Source: Eudromia elegans (Eukaryota; Chordata; Aves; Tinamiformes; Tinamidae). Taken from it: a stretch of DNA of 64,000 nt. Shown here in pieces: positions 1 through 13,354 of the stretch; position 1 is the stretch's first letter; each line of letters opens with the position of its first letter. The notes under the pieces are model-generated. The model searched no databases, was not told the origin of the DNA, and saw nothing but the letters and a program-made list of their open reading frames with translations. The position numbers and the translations under genes are program-made. The stretch is taken from contig PTEX01000120.1 in the NCBI GenBank assembly GCA_003342815.1, forward strand, positions 1,908,425 through 1,972,424, written 5' to 3'.

Positions 1-3000
1 AAAGTCAAAAATATTCTTGTTATATTGAGATATATTAAAATATATACAGTATAAATATATATAAAAATATATATTTAAAAATTGTATAAAAAATATTTCC
101 AAAGAAACTATTGCTATGGCATGTAGGCTTTTAGCACAGCAGCACAGCTTGAATCACATGATGCAACTCTTTTGAGAAATTCTCCTTCGCGTTACTATAG
201 GAAACTGTAACATTTGTGAGTTTCCATTAAGGCAACCTCTTCAGAAGCCCTGCTTATTAAACTTCAACAGACAATGAAATCCAAGTATAAAATATAATTA
301 GACATAAAGAAATATAACATGAAAAAGAGAAACGGATGGAAAAACTAATAACTATAAACATAACTAATAATCTGAATAAAAATCAGAAAAAAATTTCCTA
401 CTTTTATTTTCAAATTAAACATTATATCTTTTGGATAATTTATACAAATGTTCTCCTTCATTACGCAAATATAAAAATGGAACATTTACTTTATTAGTCT
501 GTGCATGCCACAATACTACGAGAAAACCCTATTCAATAGGCATTAGATGTCATTCAGCTCAACTCTCTCAACACAAATGTGAACTTTGTAACATTTTTCA
601 AAAAAATGGTTTATTTTTCAGAAATATCACTTATGTTGAACTAACAGACAAACAAGGATGTGATTTTTAGAAGTTACCTTCTATCAGTGTTCATCCAAGG
701 TCCCCAGACACAAATCATGATAGTAATGATGACTTAGCATGAGTTCGAAAATTTTAAGTTTAAATTCAAGGTTACAATTTCTAGTCAGTTTAAAGCTAAC
801 TCATTTATGCTCACATTAGCTGGAGCAACATACATACATGATATGGACATATATATTGTTCAGCAACACCAAATCATTTTTTGAAATTAATATTCCACCT
901 GAAAGACAGCTATGTAATTGTTTTTTGGTCCTCTATACATGATGATAAAACACTAAGATCAAAATACCCTTTGATGCTTTTCAATGAGATTCTATTCTAT
1001 ATTCAAGCTTCATTTTGCTAGCTAACTCCTATTAATGTCAATGCAAATTATGTTCAAAAACTGGGTAAAATGTGTTACTAAGAGATTTTCCTATTAAGAA
1101 TGGACACATATCTTTAAAGACTTTAATTAGCAAAAAATCAGCCACATATAAATACTAATTAATAAACAATTCAAATTAAATCATGCTAAATATAATCTTT
1201 ACTGACAAAAATTTGAAAACAAAGCTGTCTAAGTCAGGCTCTCTCAGAATTCACTCAAGAAGCTGATCATAGTCAGATGTGCAAATTAAAATTCTACTTG
1301 TTCAGATTTTAGCTCATGGAAATTCCCTCTGATGTTATTTATAGTCAGGAATAACACCTGTCATCCTAAACCTGTTTAAATAATAATCACACATACCATT
1401 TATAATATTATGTCAAAATATTGCAAAAATGTATTATAAAAATTTCCAAAAACATATCTGTAAATATTCCACTCATTCAGGACATAGTTTGGGTCATTAC
1501 AACATGATACTCAGCTTAATAGAAACTGTTTTTATTTTTTTCTACTGACGATTATTCTTCTTAAGAGATTAAATGATTAAATATATTATAAATTCAGAAA
1601 CACAATGAAATGCTTTTTTTTTTTTTTTTTTACATTCTGAACCCATAGCTTTATCACAAATGTTATTCATAGCTATTACACACCATTTTTCATTACCTAT
1701 AGTAGTGTTTGTTTCAACATTTTCAAGTATCAAGTAGCTATTTCACTCCTGCACGCTGCCTTAGGCAAGGAAATAGGTTCTCTGCAGACAAACCTCATTA
1801 TGGGTCAGGGAAACGGCCATTTGAGGGAACCCTCCAATGTTAATCAGGGTAAGACTTCTCTGGAAATACTACAGAAACTCTGTGCAAGAGCAGACCTTGA
1901 AAAAGCAACGCATGCATAGCCTGTCTTACTGTCAAGCAATGGTACTTTTGTGTTGCAGACTTGAGAATGATTTCAGAAGTGCTGGATATAGTATTTGTGA
2001 GTATAAAGGAGAGCTATAAATTCCCAGCAGTCCTCAAATAGTACCAGGGCAGACACGTTTGTAACAAAATGAAGTCACTTGAAATTCAGTTGTTCAAAAT
2101 TCATTTATATCAGATCTTAGTTGCAATATGTTTTGTAAAGATTTTGTAAACTAAAAAAAAAGGTTCTTAAACACACAGTTTCTGTCCCATAATTCTAAAT
2201 AATTTTGGGGTTTTTTGCTTCAGTCCTCTACATTTTTTTGGACATAAAAATAATAATGGTCAGCATTCACTTACAAAAGGGCGAGAAGAATTCACTAATC
2301 AGGACAGAAATACTTTCACTTTTCAAGTGACTGCTATGCCCAAGACCAATCAAGCATTCATCTATAGACATAGCATTTTTCTGTTTAAGATACTATAATT
2401 TTTGCCTTTGTTATTTAATCCCGCATAAATCTAGTGTGACTAAAAAAAACTGTACCTATTATAAAATGTTTGCGCCAAATGCGCCAGGAGGTTGCAAATA
2501 GTTTGTGTCAGAGACACCACTCAAAAGTAAGTGAAAGGTGAGTCATACTTGATGTTTGAAAGTTGTTGGGTTTTCTTCTTACTGAAAAATGCTACCTAGT
2601 CTGTAACCTGACACAGGCAGTATGTGAACTTTTGAGATTCAAGATGCCAGAATTAGGCAGCCCTGAAGTACATATCTGTCAGATTACAATTATATTATTA
2701 GTTCAGTGTATGAAATCATAAATTGCATACAATCTGCCAATAATAATATATGTCAATAGGAATATATAGTACAAGTTGCAGTGCAGAAGCAACAGTATTT
2801 GTCTTTCTAATATTCTTCAAAGGATTGATAGATAACGCTATTTTACATATTTTGGCTTCATTTCCTTTTCAAATACACATCAACTGAATATTCCAATTTT
2901 TTTCAATATAGTTTCACAATTCTCCCACTTCTCCCCATTTGCAGTTTACCAATTGAACATCATTTTTCAAAGAAGTCTTACTTGTGTACTACAGGCTGTT

Positions 3001-6000
3001 CCAGTAAAATCAAAACAAAGATGTGGTAGGGATTAGGTAACTAAAATGAATTCAGGCATAAATGGAAACCTGTATGCTTTTCTTGATGTTATTATCATAT
3101 CCGAAGCGCATACACATACCAACACATGACATTCATCCACATTTTCTACATAGATTTTAGTGGTGACAGCAGGATTGGTGTCTCCAATTGCCTGGGAAGC
3201 AAAGTCTACAACTATCATTCCCCAAAACGGTTTGTGATATTCTCGGAGTTTATGCAATTTTCACCCTTCAACAGAAATCATTTGCCCATTCAATAGCAAT
3301 GATTCCAAGTCTGATACTAAAGCTTCTTATTTTTTTTAATACATGAATATCTAAGTAGTACATTAAGTGCAGAAACGTCTATGAATCACAGAGCAAAGAA
3401 AGAAAAATGCTTTGAAATTTCTACCATAAGCTATGCAGATTTAGAAAAACAGAGAGTAAATGAGATCATCAAGAAAAAGCCAAGTCTCTCTGTTGTGATA
3501 ATTCAACAATAAAATCTTTAGTAGCAACTTGAAGAGGAAAAGTGAAAGGAAAATAGAAGGTGAGGAAGAGCTTAATATTTAGAAAGAAGTTTCTTATTCT
3601 GACAGCATGAGAGTGAATATGTGTATTCTGAAGTTTCTCTTTTTTTTTTTGTTAACTACATATCCAAAATTATATTTTATTCTTCTAATCTTTTCCTACT
3701 TTCTGAGGATACCCTAAATCCAGCGTTCCAGATGTGGTTCCATCAGGAAAAAAAAGTAATGAAAAGACAGTATACATTCTTATTTGCTTGTTTATATGTT
3801 GATTTGAAAGGATTATCTGTAATAATGGGATATAGCATCAATATAGTTTTCAAATGTCAAAGCTATTGAGCCAAATGATTAAATTTTTAGGGGAAAAAAT
3901 GGAAAAAATAAGACTATCTGTTTTAGTATTTTTTTTTTCCCGTGATAAAAATAATCACATAATTGATTACTCAAAAAAAAAATCAGGAAAGAAAAGCCAA
4001 AGAATATTAATATTAATATTCTGTTTTCTCTTCATAGGCTTAGCAAACAAAAATATTACTTTTAAATTCCAGCATTCAAGGTTTTTCTTAGTGAATTGCA
4101 ATTTTTTTACCATTTTTTATATATAAGAACTCTTATTCTGTCTTACAAGTTTTAAAGCATTCTACATATTAAGTGGAATGGAAAGCCTTGGTTCTGTAAC
4201 TGCATCCACATGACCACAACTTGTGTTTGTGGTTATTCTTTGATTTCCTGAGATTGCTCACTTCAAGGTACAAGCACAGAATCAGGAGCTGACCTTCTGA
4301 AATTCCTGTTTGCTTGCAATAGTTTGAGAATTAGGGAAAACCTATTTCTCTTAAAGAACACAAAGTAAAATACAGGTATTGTTTTCTTCTATTCTTAATT
4401 GCAGATCATTTATATACAAATATATTTGCAATAGAACCTCACTAAGGGTCTCTACTGTTCAATAAAGATAACACATTTAATTACATTGCATAGTTTCTAA
4501 ACAGTGTTTTAATGAATGAAAAAAATTTGCTTTTTCTTGCCTTTGAAATTATTGACAGGTAATAAATGGCAGAGAAACCCAATTATCTAAAGTAAACACA
4601 TTGATTAATATGAAAGTGTCTTTTTTAAAATGTAATTATCCTGGAGAAACATTAAATGTATATTTATACAAACTTATACCAAATTTAATTCTGTTGCTAA
4701 GTAAACTGAAATAGTCATTGCACTTGCCTTCTCTGTAAGTAGCACAAGAATGTTTCTATTCATACAGTGCTCTATGATGTTATGGGATTTAGTTTGCTTT
4801 TAGAAAGGTTTTTCCTCTATAATTTTAGATGGAATTATTATTCCCTCTCAAATCTGTACCACAGTTCCTTTTCAAACCCAGTTCCTTTTCATTTTTTGAT
4901 AGAATTAATATATCCTTGCTCTGTTTAGTAACAAAGCATCTTAAACAGCCTTCCTAGATGTTATCAAACTCTTCACACGTCTCTTCCTTCTATAGCACAA
5001 AATATTAAAAAAAAAAATCAAAAACATATTCCAAAGCATACATTCAACAAAGCCCAGAGGTAACTCAGTGCACAGCTTATGAACTGTTGACATAATATCC
5101 CCTCTACAATCTACATCATACAAAACACTGGCCGCTGCACAACAGGTATATTTGTGGTTATGAAACGTGTGCCTTTGTTAAGGCAAGACTATCCTACTGT
5201 AGTTACTCTTCTAGATGTCCTGATCATATCCTTTCAACAGAGCATCTTCAGAAAACACAAAATGCTTTTATAAGACTTAAGGTCTCAGCATTTGTTCTCT
5301 AAGAACACAAACTTGCTTGCAAAGTATTTTCTTGAATGCTTCAGAATGTGCCTGTATGCTTTTTGGACAGCATATGCATTTGATGCTGCTTATTCAATTA
5401 GTGCATAGGTGTCATGAATATGTATTCATATTTCAAAAGGGTAAATTTGGGATAATTATATATAAATGTAAATTTGAAATAAAACATTGTGTCTCATATA
5501 CAACTTCTCTTATTGTGAATCAAAACATTTATGTCTAAATTCTAATCATATAATCTCCACTTGATATTCCACTTGGATGGAAGCATTATCTCCTCTCTTT
5601 ACATTACTTGATAATCATATACATATAATTATATTTATCATATATAGAATATAATTGCCTTCAGAATATATTTAGAAACATTGCCAAAAAATGAAGCAAT
5701 AAAAAAATGTAGTTTATGATTCTATAATTTCAAGTGTATAGATAATAATAGGTAAGCAATTTTGTTTTGTTCATCATAGTGTACATTATATTACTCAGAA
5801 ATATATCAGAACTGGAAATCTTACATAATAAATTCCTATTCTCAGAGTCATTTTTTCTAATCATGGTCACATCACATTTCAACATCTGAACAAGATGGCT
5901 ACCTAATAGAGTCCTTTTTTAATAGAGAAGTATTTTCATCTTAGGGTTTTTTTTTTTTTTTTAATTGAAAATGGGCAGACAATTAAGACATTTCAAAATA

Positions 6001-7860
6001 TTGGGTAAAGGATATATCTATTACTATGTCTTGAATTGTACTTACCCTGATCATTTTGAAGTGCTGAATTACATTATCGCCTAATTACTCTACCGTGCAT
6101 GTGAAATAATACAGCATTACTGATCTTGTCCAAACTGCTTATATGATGATTCATTAACCGGGAAAGACAGCGTAATCAAATTAATGTATAATAATATGCA
6201 TAAATAAACATCTGCCATAGGCCATTCATCAAGAGCAAGCAGAAGACATTTGAATAACTTATGGTCCATGAAACTTTGTTCTATAACTCTATGTTGAGCT
6301 ATGTGCCCCTCATATTATCCCTTCCATGAAAGCCAGCCTTCCACACAGGAGGAAAAGCATACTCCAACTTTCCAGACACAAGGGCAACAAGACCACTTTT
6401 CCCATCTATTCCACCATCCTTTTCACTATTGACTTTAGCCAGGATTCCCAGATGTCATTCACCTTGAAAACAGTATGCTCTAACGGTTAGAGAATTTCAG
6501 ATTTAGTATGCAACTTTTCTTTTGCAAGAGTTAACACTATCATTGATAATCAGCACTGTATTATCACCTTTGCTGCATGGACTTCTAACTTTCTCAGAGA
6601 ACAACCCCTGAGCCTCAAAATTTTTATGCTTTGCCTCACACTGGAGGCAGGTTTCCTGACACATCTAAGAAAATATCTTCATATTTCGCAGGCAAGACAG
6701 AATGAAAATAGTGTATTTTTTTCTGATGAAATATGTGATTTACTTATGCAGTATTGATTTGAAATGACTGGAAAAAAAAGCGTTATTAAGGAAAATATGT
6801 GAAGAATTTCGTATAAGCAAGCATCATTCAGTATAAAGGGAATTGTACAAAATTGACTAAATAGTGCCTCATGGCCATTTCTTCTTTCTAATAGTGCAAA
6901 AGTTAATATGATAGTACAATTAATTCAGTATGATACTGCCTCTGAAGGGTGGACTGGTTTTGTTTGGATTTTTTGTGTTTCTTTGGTTTTAAATAAGCAC
7001 TTTTTTCATTTTGGTGGAAAGGTAAAAATGATCAATATTTCAGTTTGAAATCCTCTTTTTTTTTTCCCTGAAGATTATAAGGAAACATGGAAAAAAAAGA
7101 CATAGAGAAATATACAATTTTTGTTTTGAATTTCTCAGCAAGTTTAGAAAGAAAGTACTTTGATTCAGGAAGTCTGTTTCCATCAGACATATTTGTGACA
7201 GAATTGGAGCACTTTGGAATTAATGTTGACTTGGTTATCAGATATTTACTGTGTTAATGCACTGGCTAGAATTAAATAGAGATCTGTAGATTAAAAACAA
7301 AAAAAAGTGGGTTGGAGGCAAGAAAAAGAATAGAAAGACACATGTCCAATCTAAGAATATGAGTCTAAGCATCCTGTTTCCCATATTCAGTTGCAGTAAT
7401 TTTGTCAGTTAAGATTGGATGCAAATGATGACTTTGCTAACAAGTAGCTATTTTGTATAAGAAAAAGAAAACACTAATTTTGCTTTTTGTTTTTGTTTAG
7501 AAATTGTACCCAATCAAACTAACAGACACATGATACTACCGCCTAACTGAGTTATAGTGTGGATGTGGTTTCTATAGTGTCAACTCAAAGAAAACAAAAA
7601 ATGCCTTCATTGTGAGATAGTTCGCTTTTTTCCCCTGCAGATTTGCTGTATTAAGAAGGGTGAAAATGGAGAAATTATCTATAAGTAGTATGCTTATATT
7701 AGCTCAAGCTTTTGAATCTATTAGATTTCTCTGTCTCTACAGTGGTCTCTTCCTGTTGCAGAACTGCAGTTCCGCAGAGTTCTGTGTAATGGTGCTCGGT
7801 AAAAACCCTGACAGCCACCCTATATGTATATATGTGTATATGTATATATGTATATAGTTC
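1..7860. other. AT-rich intronic stretch with no recognised element
   Basis: This stretch holds no gene and no repeat family I can name. It opens with an ATATA-rich patch (about 28-90) and contains T-runs near 1613-1631 and 5945-5962. The open frames are short, low-complexity or unlike any family I know. The 74-codon minus-strand frame at 3033-3257 is unrecognised. Confidence 0.6.
7821..7857. repeat. TATATG/TATGTG-type microsatellite
   Basis: An imperfect alternating TA/TG tract lies just upstream of the GC-rich LTR-like block. Confidence 0.85.
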
Positions 7861-7883
7861 TGTATGTATTCCTGTTTCTGTTA

Positions 7884-8310
7884 TTGAGTGCACGACATGT
7901 ATAGCTGTCAATCACTCTGCCCTCCAGTGACCCCAGTGAGGTGGGGGCCAGCGGCTCCTGGGGAACCTTCTGGAGTCTCCAGGCAGATTGAGAGTCACAG
8001 CCAACCTGAGCAGAGAGAAGCTGCCAGAACAGCGCCTTCATCCAATCAGGACGATCTGTGGGGGTGTGGGCGGCTATATATGCCAGTGTGCACCCAAATA
8101 AATGGTTCCGGTTCTGATTGACTCATGCGTGTGTATCTGTGTGTGCTAGGAGCCCCGTCCGTCCGTCCGTCCGTCCGTGCGTGGTGTGTGGGTCGGATCA
8201 CGACTGGGCCCTGCTCGTGCTCTGCGACCAGCCAGTCTCCCTGGAGCCATTGCCAGGTAGCAGCTTTCGGGTGACCACTGGTGCGGCCAGGCCAAGCCCC
8301 CGTTGCGTTA
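7884..8310 (+). mobile_element. Probable solitary LTR of an avian endogenous retrovirus (fossil)
   Basis: A sharply bounded GC- and CpG-richer block sits inside AT-rich intron. In plus orientation it shows an LTR-like promoter order: CCAAT (8042-8046), a TATATA box (8075-8080) and AATAAA (8097-8102), followed by a CCGT tetranucleotide run and more GC-rich sequence. The close TATA-to-AATAAA spacing would suit a family with a short R region. I see no internal gag, pol or env sequence, so a solo LTR is the simplest reading. Both boundaries are approximate, no target-site duplication was identified, and the family is not assigned. It lies antisense to CSMD3. Confidence 0.5.
8155..8178. repeat. 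(CCGT)n short tandem repeat inside the LTR-like block
   Basis: Five to six copies of CCGT/GTCC lie about 50 bp downstream of the AATAAA motif. The run is unusually CpG-dense for this window. Confidence 0.9.
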
Positions 8311-8344
8311 TCTTCCATTTTAAAACTTTCACGAAGTCCTAAAT

Positions 8345-11300
8345 TGCTCAGCCTTCTCTCACACTAACAACCTCAGTATAATACAGGCTTAAAGCAAATT
8401 TTCAGAGGCAATTAACATCTTCCATAAGAAAAAAACAAACACACAATCTGTTAGCTAGAACTAGCACTGGTATTTCTACTTTCCTGTGCTGTTTTTCCAA
8501 GAGGATTTAAGCATAATCTCTGCAGCTCTGATCGATAGAATCAAATATTATAGTAGGAAGATAACAAAATTGAAATATATCAGCTGTAAAAAATGAGACA
8601 AATTGAATATTAGCTTTTTGAATTTATATTGTGATCCTTATTTTAGTCACAGCTATAAGCAGCATTTTTCAACATAATCATAGAGCAATTTTCAAGGCTA
8701 ATCTCTGTGCTGTGGTTTTACAGTAAATCCAGAATCAGTCAGAGCTGGAGAATAAAAATATTCACTTTTTTTACAGTTTTTCATTTGTTCTATAAAACAA
8801 AGAGTGTTTTGAAACACACAATGATTTAATAACATCAAGAATTACAACCTCCCTTAATAGCTGCTTCATAAAGAATGATATTTAGCAGTGTTATCTTTGC
8901 TGATAAAACTAAAACCCTCTTTTCCTATATTAAAATTTATAACATAGTAATTAAATTCTTTGAGTTATCTAGTTGTATTTGAACAAAGCTTTACATATAT
9001 GGATGAGCAGTCAAGCTCCAGATGACTAAGGACTTACTGCTTTTATTGATGAAGATTGATTACTATGAATTTCTAAGTAAAGAAAACAAACTTATTAAAG
9101 AATTTCTAACTTGTAAGAACTTTTTCCTTAATTTCCTATGTTTCTGTATATTTGTTCAAAATGATTGTATTTAGATAATTATTTTGGACTTAATAACAAT
9201 GAGAGAAATATCTCAATTTGTCATAGGTTGTTTTCTGGATATAGTCAAGCTGAATATATTTTTGGTTACCCGGTGTAAAAATGGAGTGTAAGAATTTGCC
9301 TTAAAAGGTATTCTCATTTTGCCATACTATTTCTTGCTTCATTTTTTTCATGATAACAGGCTTGTGATGGTAATAAAAATGCAAGATACTCTGAAGAACT
9401 GGTAAAGAATATGATGGCACCTGTACCACTGGTGGTTCTCCAAAAACGAGTGCTGTAGTCAAAATTCAGGTCCTCTGTCTCATGCCTAAAACTAGAACTG
9501 CTAATACCAGCAGTGACCACTTTTGTAACTTATTTCTGTAACTACAACCATTTCCACTCTGTGCATGTCAGGTTACCAAAAAAACAATGAAGTGATCTTC
9601 ATCGCCTCAGATTCAGGCCACAGAGCAAGTTTTTCTTTTAACCAGGAATTAAAATTGACATCAGGCATCCTCAAACATATAGCAACCATACATCAACTAC
9701 TGGAAATCGAACTACATCAGTTCCTAGTAATATTCTTTTGTAGGTGCTGGTTTTTTAGTCCTTTACTTTAAAAATAATTCTATTTTTCAAATCAGCCTTG
9801 CGGATAATTACATTGCTGATAATTACATATTTTCCCATTAGCAATGTAATACCTTTTGTATATTTCTACAATCTAAAATTATTTAATTCATAGGATTTTG
9901 TTTGCTACAGGAAGACAAAGCATCTCCTTTCCCTTAACAACTGGGATGCGCACACACTATACATGGTATATGTAACAGATGTGCTTCACAATACACATTT
10001 CCCTTTAAACATAAGCAGGTTAGAACTTTTTCTCAACAAGATATAATGTGCAAAGAAAACAACAGGGGGGAAAAAAATCCCATTTTGTGAAATCAAAAGA
10101 ATCCTCAAATCCATATGTTTCACCTATTATTCTTCTTGATTATCTATTTTCTACTGCAAAAAACTCACTAGCTTCAGGCCATTTCAGACGATTTTGAATG
10201 ATCTGAGTAATCAGTTTCCAAAATATAACATAAAGTAGAAGATGATGACATGATCATTGACATTTTGGAGAGAACGGTGGGTTGTTTGGGGCTGGTTTTT
10301 GTTTGTTTATTTGTTTGTTTTATCAAAAAGAACATTGATTCCTTTATTTCTTGGGGAGAGTACTGCTTACTTAATGACCATTTTTATATCTGTGGTGCTG
10401 ATCGTATAAGCAATTTTTTTAAATTAAGCTGCCTTTGGGACAACAAGCAGAAGCTTTAGTGTCTAATGATTAGACAAGTAGCAACTGAAGCTACCAAAAG
10501 AAAAGTTTAGACTAGTTCCAGTTCCCTATGAATTAGGCATTAATTTCATAATTTTCATCCAAAAAATGAAAAATAGAATTATTAAATAACAAATAATTCT
10601 TTTGAAGTTGTCTGAAGCACAAGAAGTTGTGATTGACACAGAAAAAAGTATAGTTGTCCAGAGAGCCCTTCAAACTATTTAGTATTTCATCCATTCTTTT
10701 TTATAGTTCCTGCTCTATTTTACTACTTCTTCAAGAATGAGTTTTGTAGATTATATTCTCCCTGACTCTGGTAACACTACCTCATAACCAGAACAAATAT
10801 ATTCCTTGTACTGTATCATGGGTACTACGAGAAAACTTAAATACAGAAAAACATAGTAGGTTTGGTGCTGGCAGCGGAATCACTGGAACCACAGGAGAAT
10901 CTAATTCAGTTCAGAGGTACAATGAGAAGCCATTATCGTGAAAGCACAAATCCATTTCCACAGCTAGGAAAGGTATAGGCACTGCCTGGCAACATGATGA
11001 AACCTGTGGAAAGCATCACAGGCCTTTTCTGGACTAGAATCTTTGAGAAGTTCAAGTATTTTCCTGTTTCCTAGCGAGTCTCACTAAGCCTGCGTTGTCT
11101 GGTGTCATATTGAAGCAAAGAAGTAAGTGCTGCAAACAGCACTTTATCAGGATTAAAGATCCACTCTAAAAGTGCTAGATATCATAAAGTGTCTCAGAAC
11201 TTTCATACAGAAGTTAATATAAAAATACAGAACAATGGTAAATAATGGAAAATGCCAGAGAAACTTGTTAAATACATCAAAAAAAAAAAAAAGGTAGTCC

Positions 11301-12697
11301 ACTGCACAATACGTCAAAGAAAAGTCATTCTTCAAACTAATTAGTAAATACTAATATTCTAAATAACCTGTAACAAAATTTTTAAAAGTAAATATTTCTG
11401 AAGGGCAAAAGCAGTTCTGAAGAATCATTTCATAAAGTGAAAAGCTTTACACTACATCATCATAAGCAGATTCAGTTAATCTTTTAAAATGACTATATTA
11501 TGTGCATTAAATGCATTCAGATTTGGGTCTGTATTAATAGCACTATAAATACATGCGTCATGCATTGCTATATGATTATATTTTTTTTTTCATTAAAAGA
11601 ACTATATCCTATCAATCACTTTGCCCATTTCTTAAAAGGATTGAAGAAGATTAAAGCGATTTTTAAAGATACTTCTAGTGATAACTGTATCTTCCTAGAA
11701 TTCAGAGTTACAATTTGCTTTTTACTCCATTCAGAGCTTACCCAGGGGTTTGCCTCACTTTGCACTTGGCTTTCCAGTTGTCTTGCTTTCAAAAACACTT
11801 AATTTGATCAAAATATACTTGCTTTTTCATTCCAGTAATACCATTTAATTGTTCTCCTTTAAAGTGTTTTATACTGCATGGTTCACTGAAGATTTCATGA
11901 AGTTGATATATCCTTATTCTTCTTCTAGACTTTGTTACTCTTGAATGTTTTAACTGAGCAGTTCTGTCTTGAAATCACTGATAAAACATAATATTTAAAT
12001 GAACTACATTATCAGGGCATTGTATCTTGGGTTAGGAAATTAATACATTTTCTTTCAAAATAGCTTGGCAGAATTAATTACTCGTATTTGGACAGGATGT
12101 TAGATTAAATGCTTGTATTGGTAGGAAAGCACAGAAAGATTTGTAGAGGCTTTCTAGGAAACTATTTTCTAAATCTGTTTTTCATATTAAAGGTTATCAT
12201 TGCTCAATTATCACAATAATTAAGCCATTCCATGATTTTGTACTATCTCTAAGGAAAAATTACTAGAAGAAAAAAGTCTTACTAGACAGAATTATGTCAA
12301 ACACTTCTTCTAGCAGCAATCTGTGAGTCTCTAGAGATTTTGCATATAAACTGAGCCACCCAAAGACTTGATATCACCAGATAACTCTTTCCACTGCAAC
12401 CTCCTCTCTATCATACCAGTGCAGGACATCACCCCATGAAACATCCTACAACCAACCAATTTCCAGGCTATATTTTTTTCTCATTTACTATTGCATGTGA
12501 ATACTTATCTGCTCTAATTATTCATAATGCTAAACAGTAATGTGAAGGTCTCAGCAATACTGTAGTAAATTTGAACATAAACATATTGATTTCAAACTTG
12601 GGCTGATGCTCCTGCGTGTAAGTTAAATTACTATGAACAGAATCACTGACTTGTGGAATACCTTACATTTATATCAATTCAAAATGAAGCTAGATTT
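8345..12697. other. AT-rich intronic stretch with no recognised element
   Basis: I see no gene, LINE, LTR or RNA gene here. There are short T and A runs and a TTTG-rich patch near 10300. The open frames are unremarkable. Confidence 0.6.
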
Positions 12698-13185
12698 TCA
12701 TAGAATCATAGAATCATTATGGTTGGAAAAGACCTTCAAGGTCATTGAGTCCAACCATAAACCCTCAACATAATACCTGTTAAACCATGTCCCCAAGTGC
12801 CTCACCTACACTTTTCTTGAACACTGCCAGGGATGGTGACTCCACCACTTCCCTGGGCAGCCTGTTTCAATGCTTTCCATGCAGAAATTTTTCCAAATAT
12901 CTAACCTGAATCGCCCCTAGTTTAACTTGAGGTCATTTGCTCTTGTCCTATTTTCGGTAGTTATTTTGGAGAAGAAATTGAATCCCACCTCACTACAGCC
13001 TCATCTTGGGTAGTTGTAGGGAGCGATGTCACCCTCAAGCCTCTTTTCCTACCTAAATAATACCAACTCCCTTAGCAACTCCGTATAAGATCTGTACTCC
13101 AGACCCTTCACCAGCTTTGTTGCCCTTCTTTGGGCACGCTCCAGCACCTCAGTGTCTTTCTTGTAGAGAGAGGCCTGTAGTGACT
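12698..13185 (-). mobile_element. CR1 LINE, 5'-truncated copy (3' region), minus orientation
   Basis: The segment opens with the reverse complement of the CR1 tail (TCATAGAATCATAGAATC), then the typical GGTTGGAAAAGACCTTCAAGG and GAGTCCAACC motifs. It continues through the antisense of the reverse transcriptase C-terminal coding region (CTTTGGGCACGCTCCAGCACCTCAGTGTCTTTC type) to about 13185, where similarity stops. The copy is diverged and lacks the 5' part of ORF2, as most avian CR1 copies do. Confidence 0.9.
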
Positions 13186-13227
13186 GTATATTTTAGAGAT
13201 TAAAAGGAGGTAGTAAATTAACATAGA

Positions 13228-13354
13228 GATCCTCAGACCCGCCTGGATGCCACCCTGTGCCACATGCTCTAGACATCCCTACTTGAACAGAGGAGATGGA
13301 CTAGATGATCTCTAGAGGTCCCTTCTAACCTCAACCATTCTGTGATTTTCTGAT
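13228..13354 (+). mobile_element. CR1 LINE, short 3' fragment, plus orientation
   Basis: This fragment contains the CR1 3' motifs CCTGTGCCACATGCTCTAGA and GACTAGATGATCTCTAGAGG, and ends in the tail CATTCTGTGATTTTCTGATT. It lies head-to-head with the minus-orientation copy that ends about 40 bp upstream, so the two 3' regions form an inverted repeat. Confidence 0.88.

Noticed and set aside
3033-3257. A 74-codon minus-strand frame with a domain-like stretch (DTNPAVTTKIYVENVDE) that recalls cadherin or fibronectin-type strands
   Set aside because: There is no recognisable family motif beyond a short resemblance, no consensus exon structure was established, and a frame of this length is common by chance. 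It is not a CSMD3 CUB or sushi segment.
8046-8342. Overlapping frames on both strands in the GC-rich block
   Set aside because: They arise from the CpG-rich LTR-like sequence and its CCGT repeat and match no viral or host protein.
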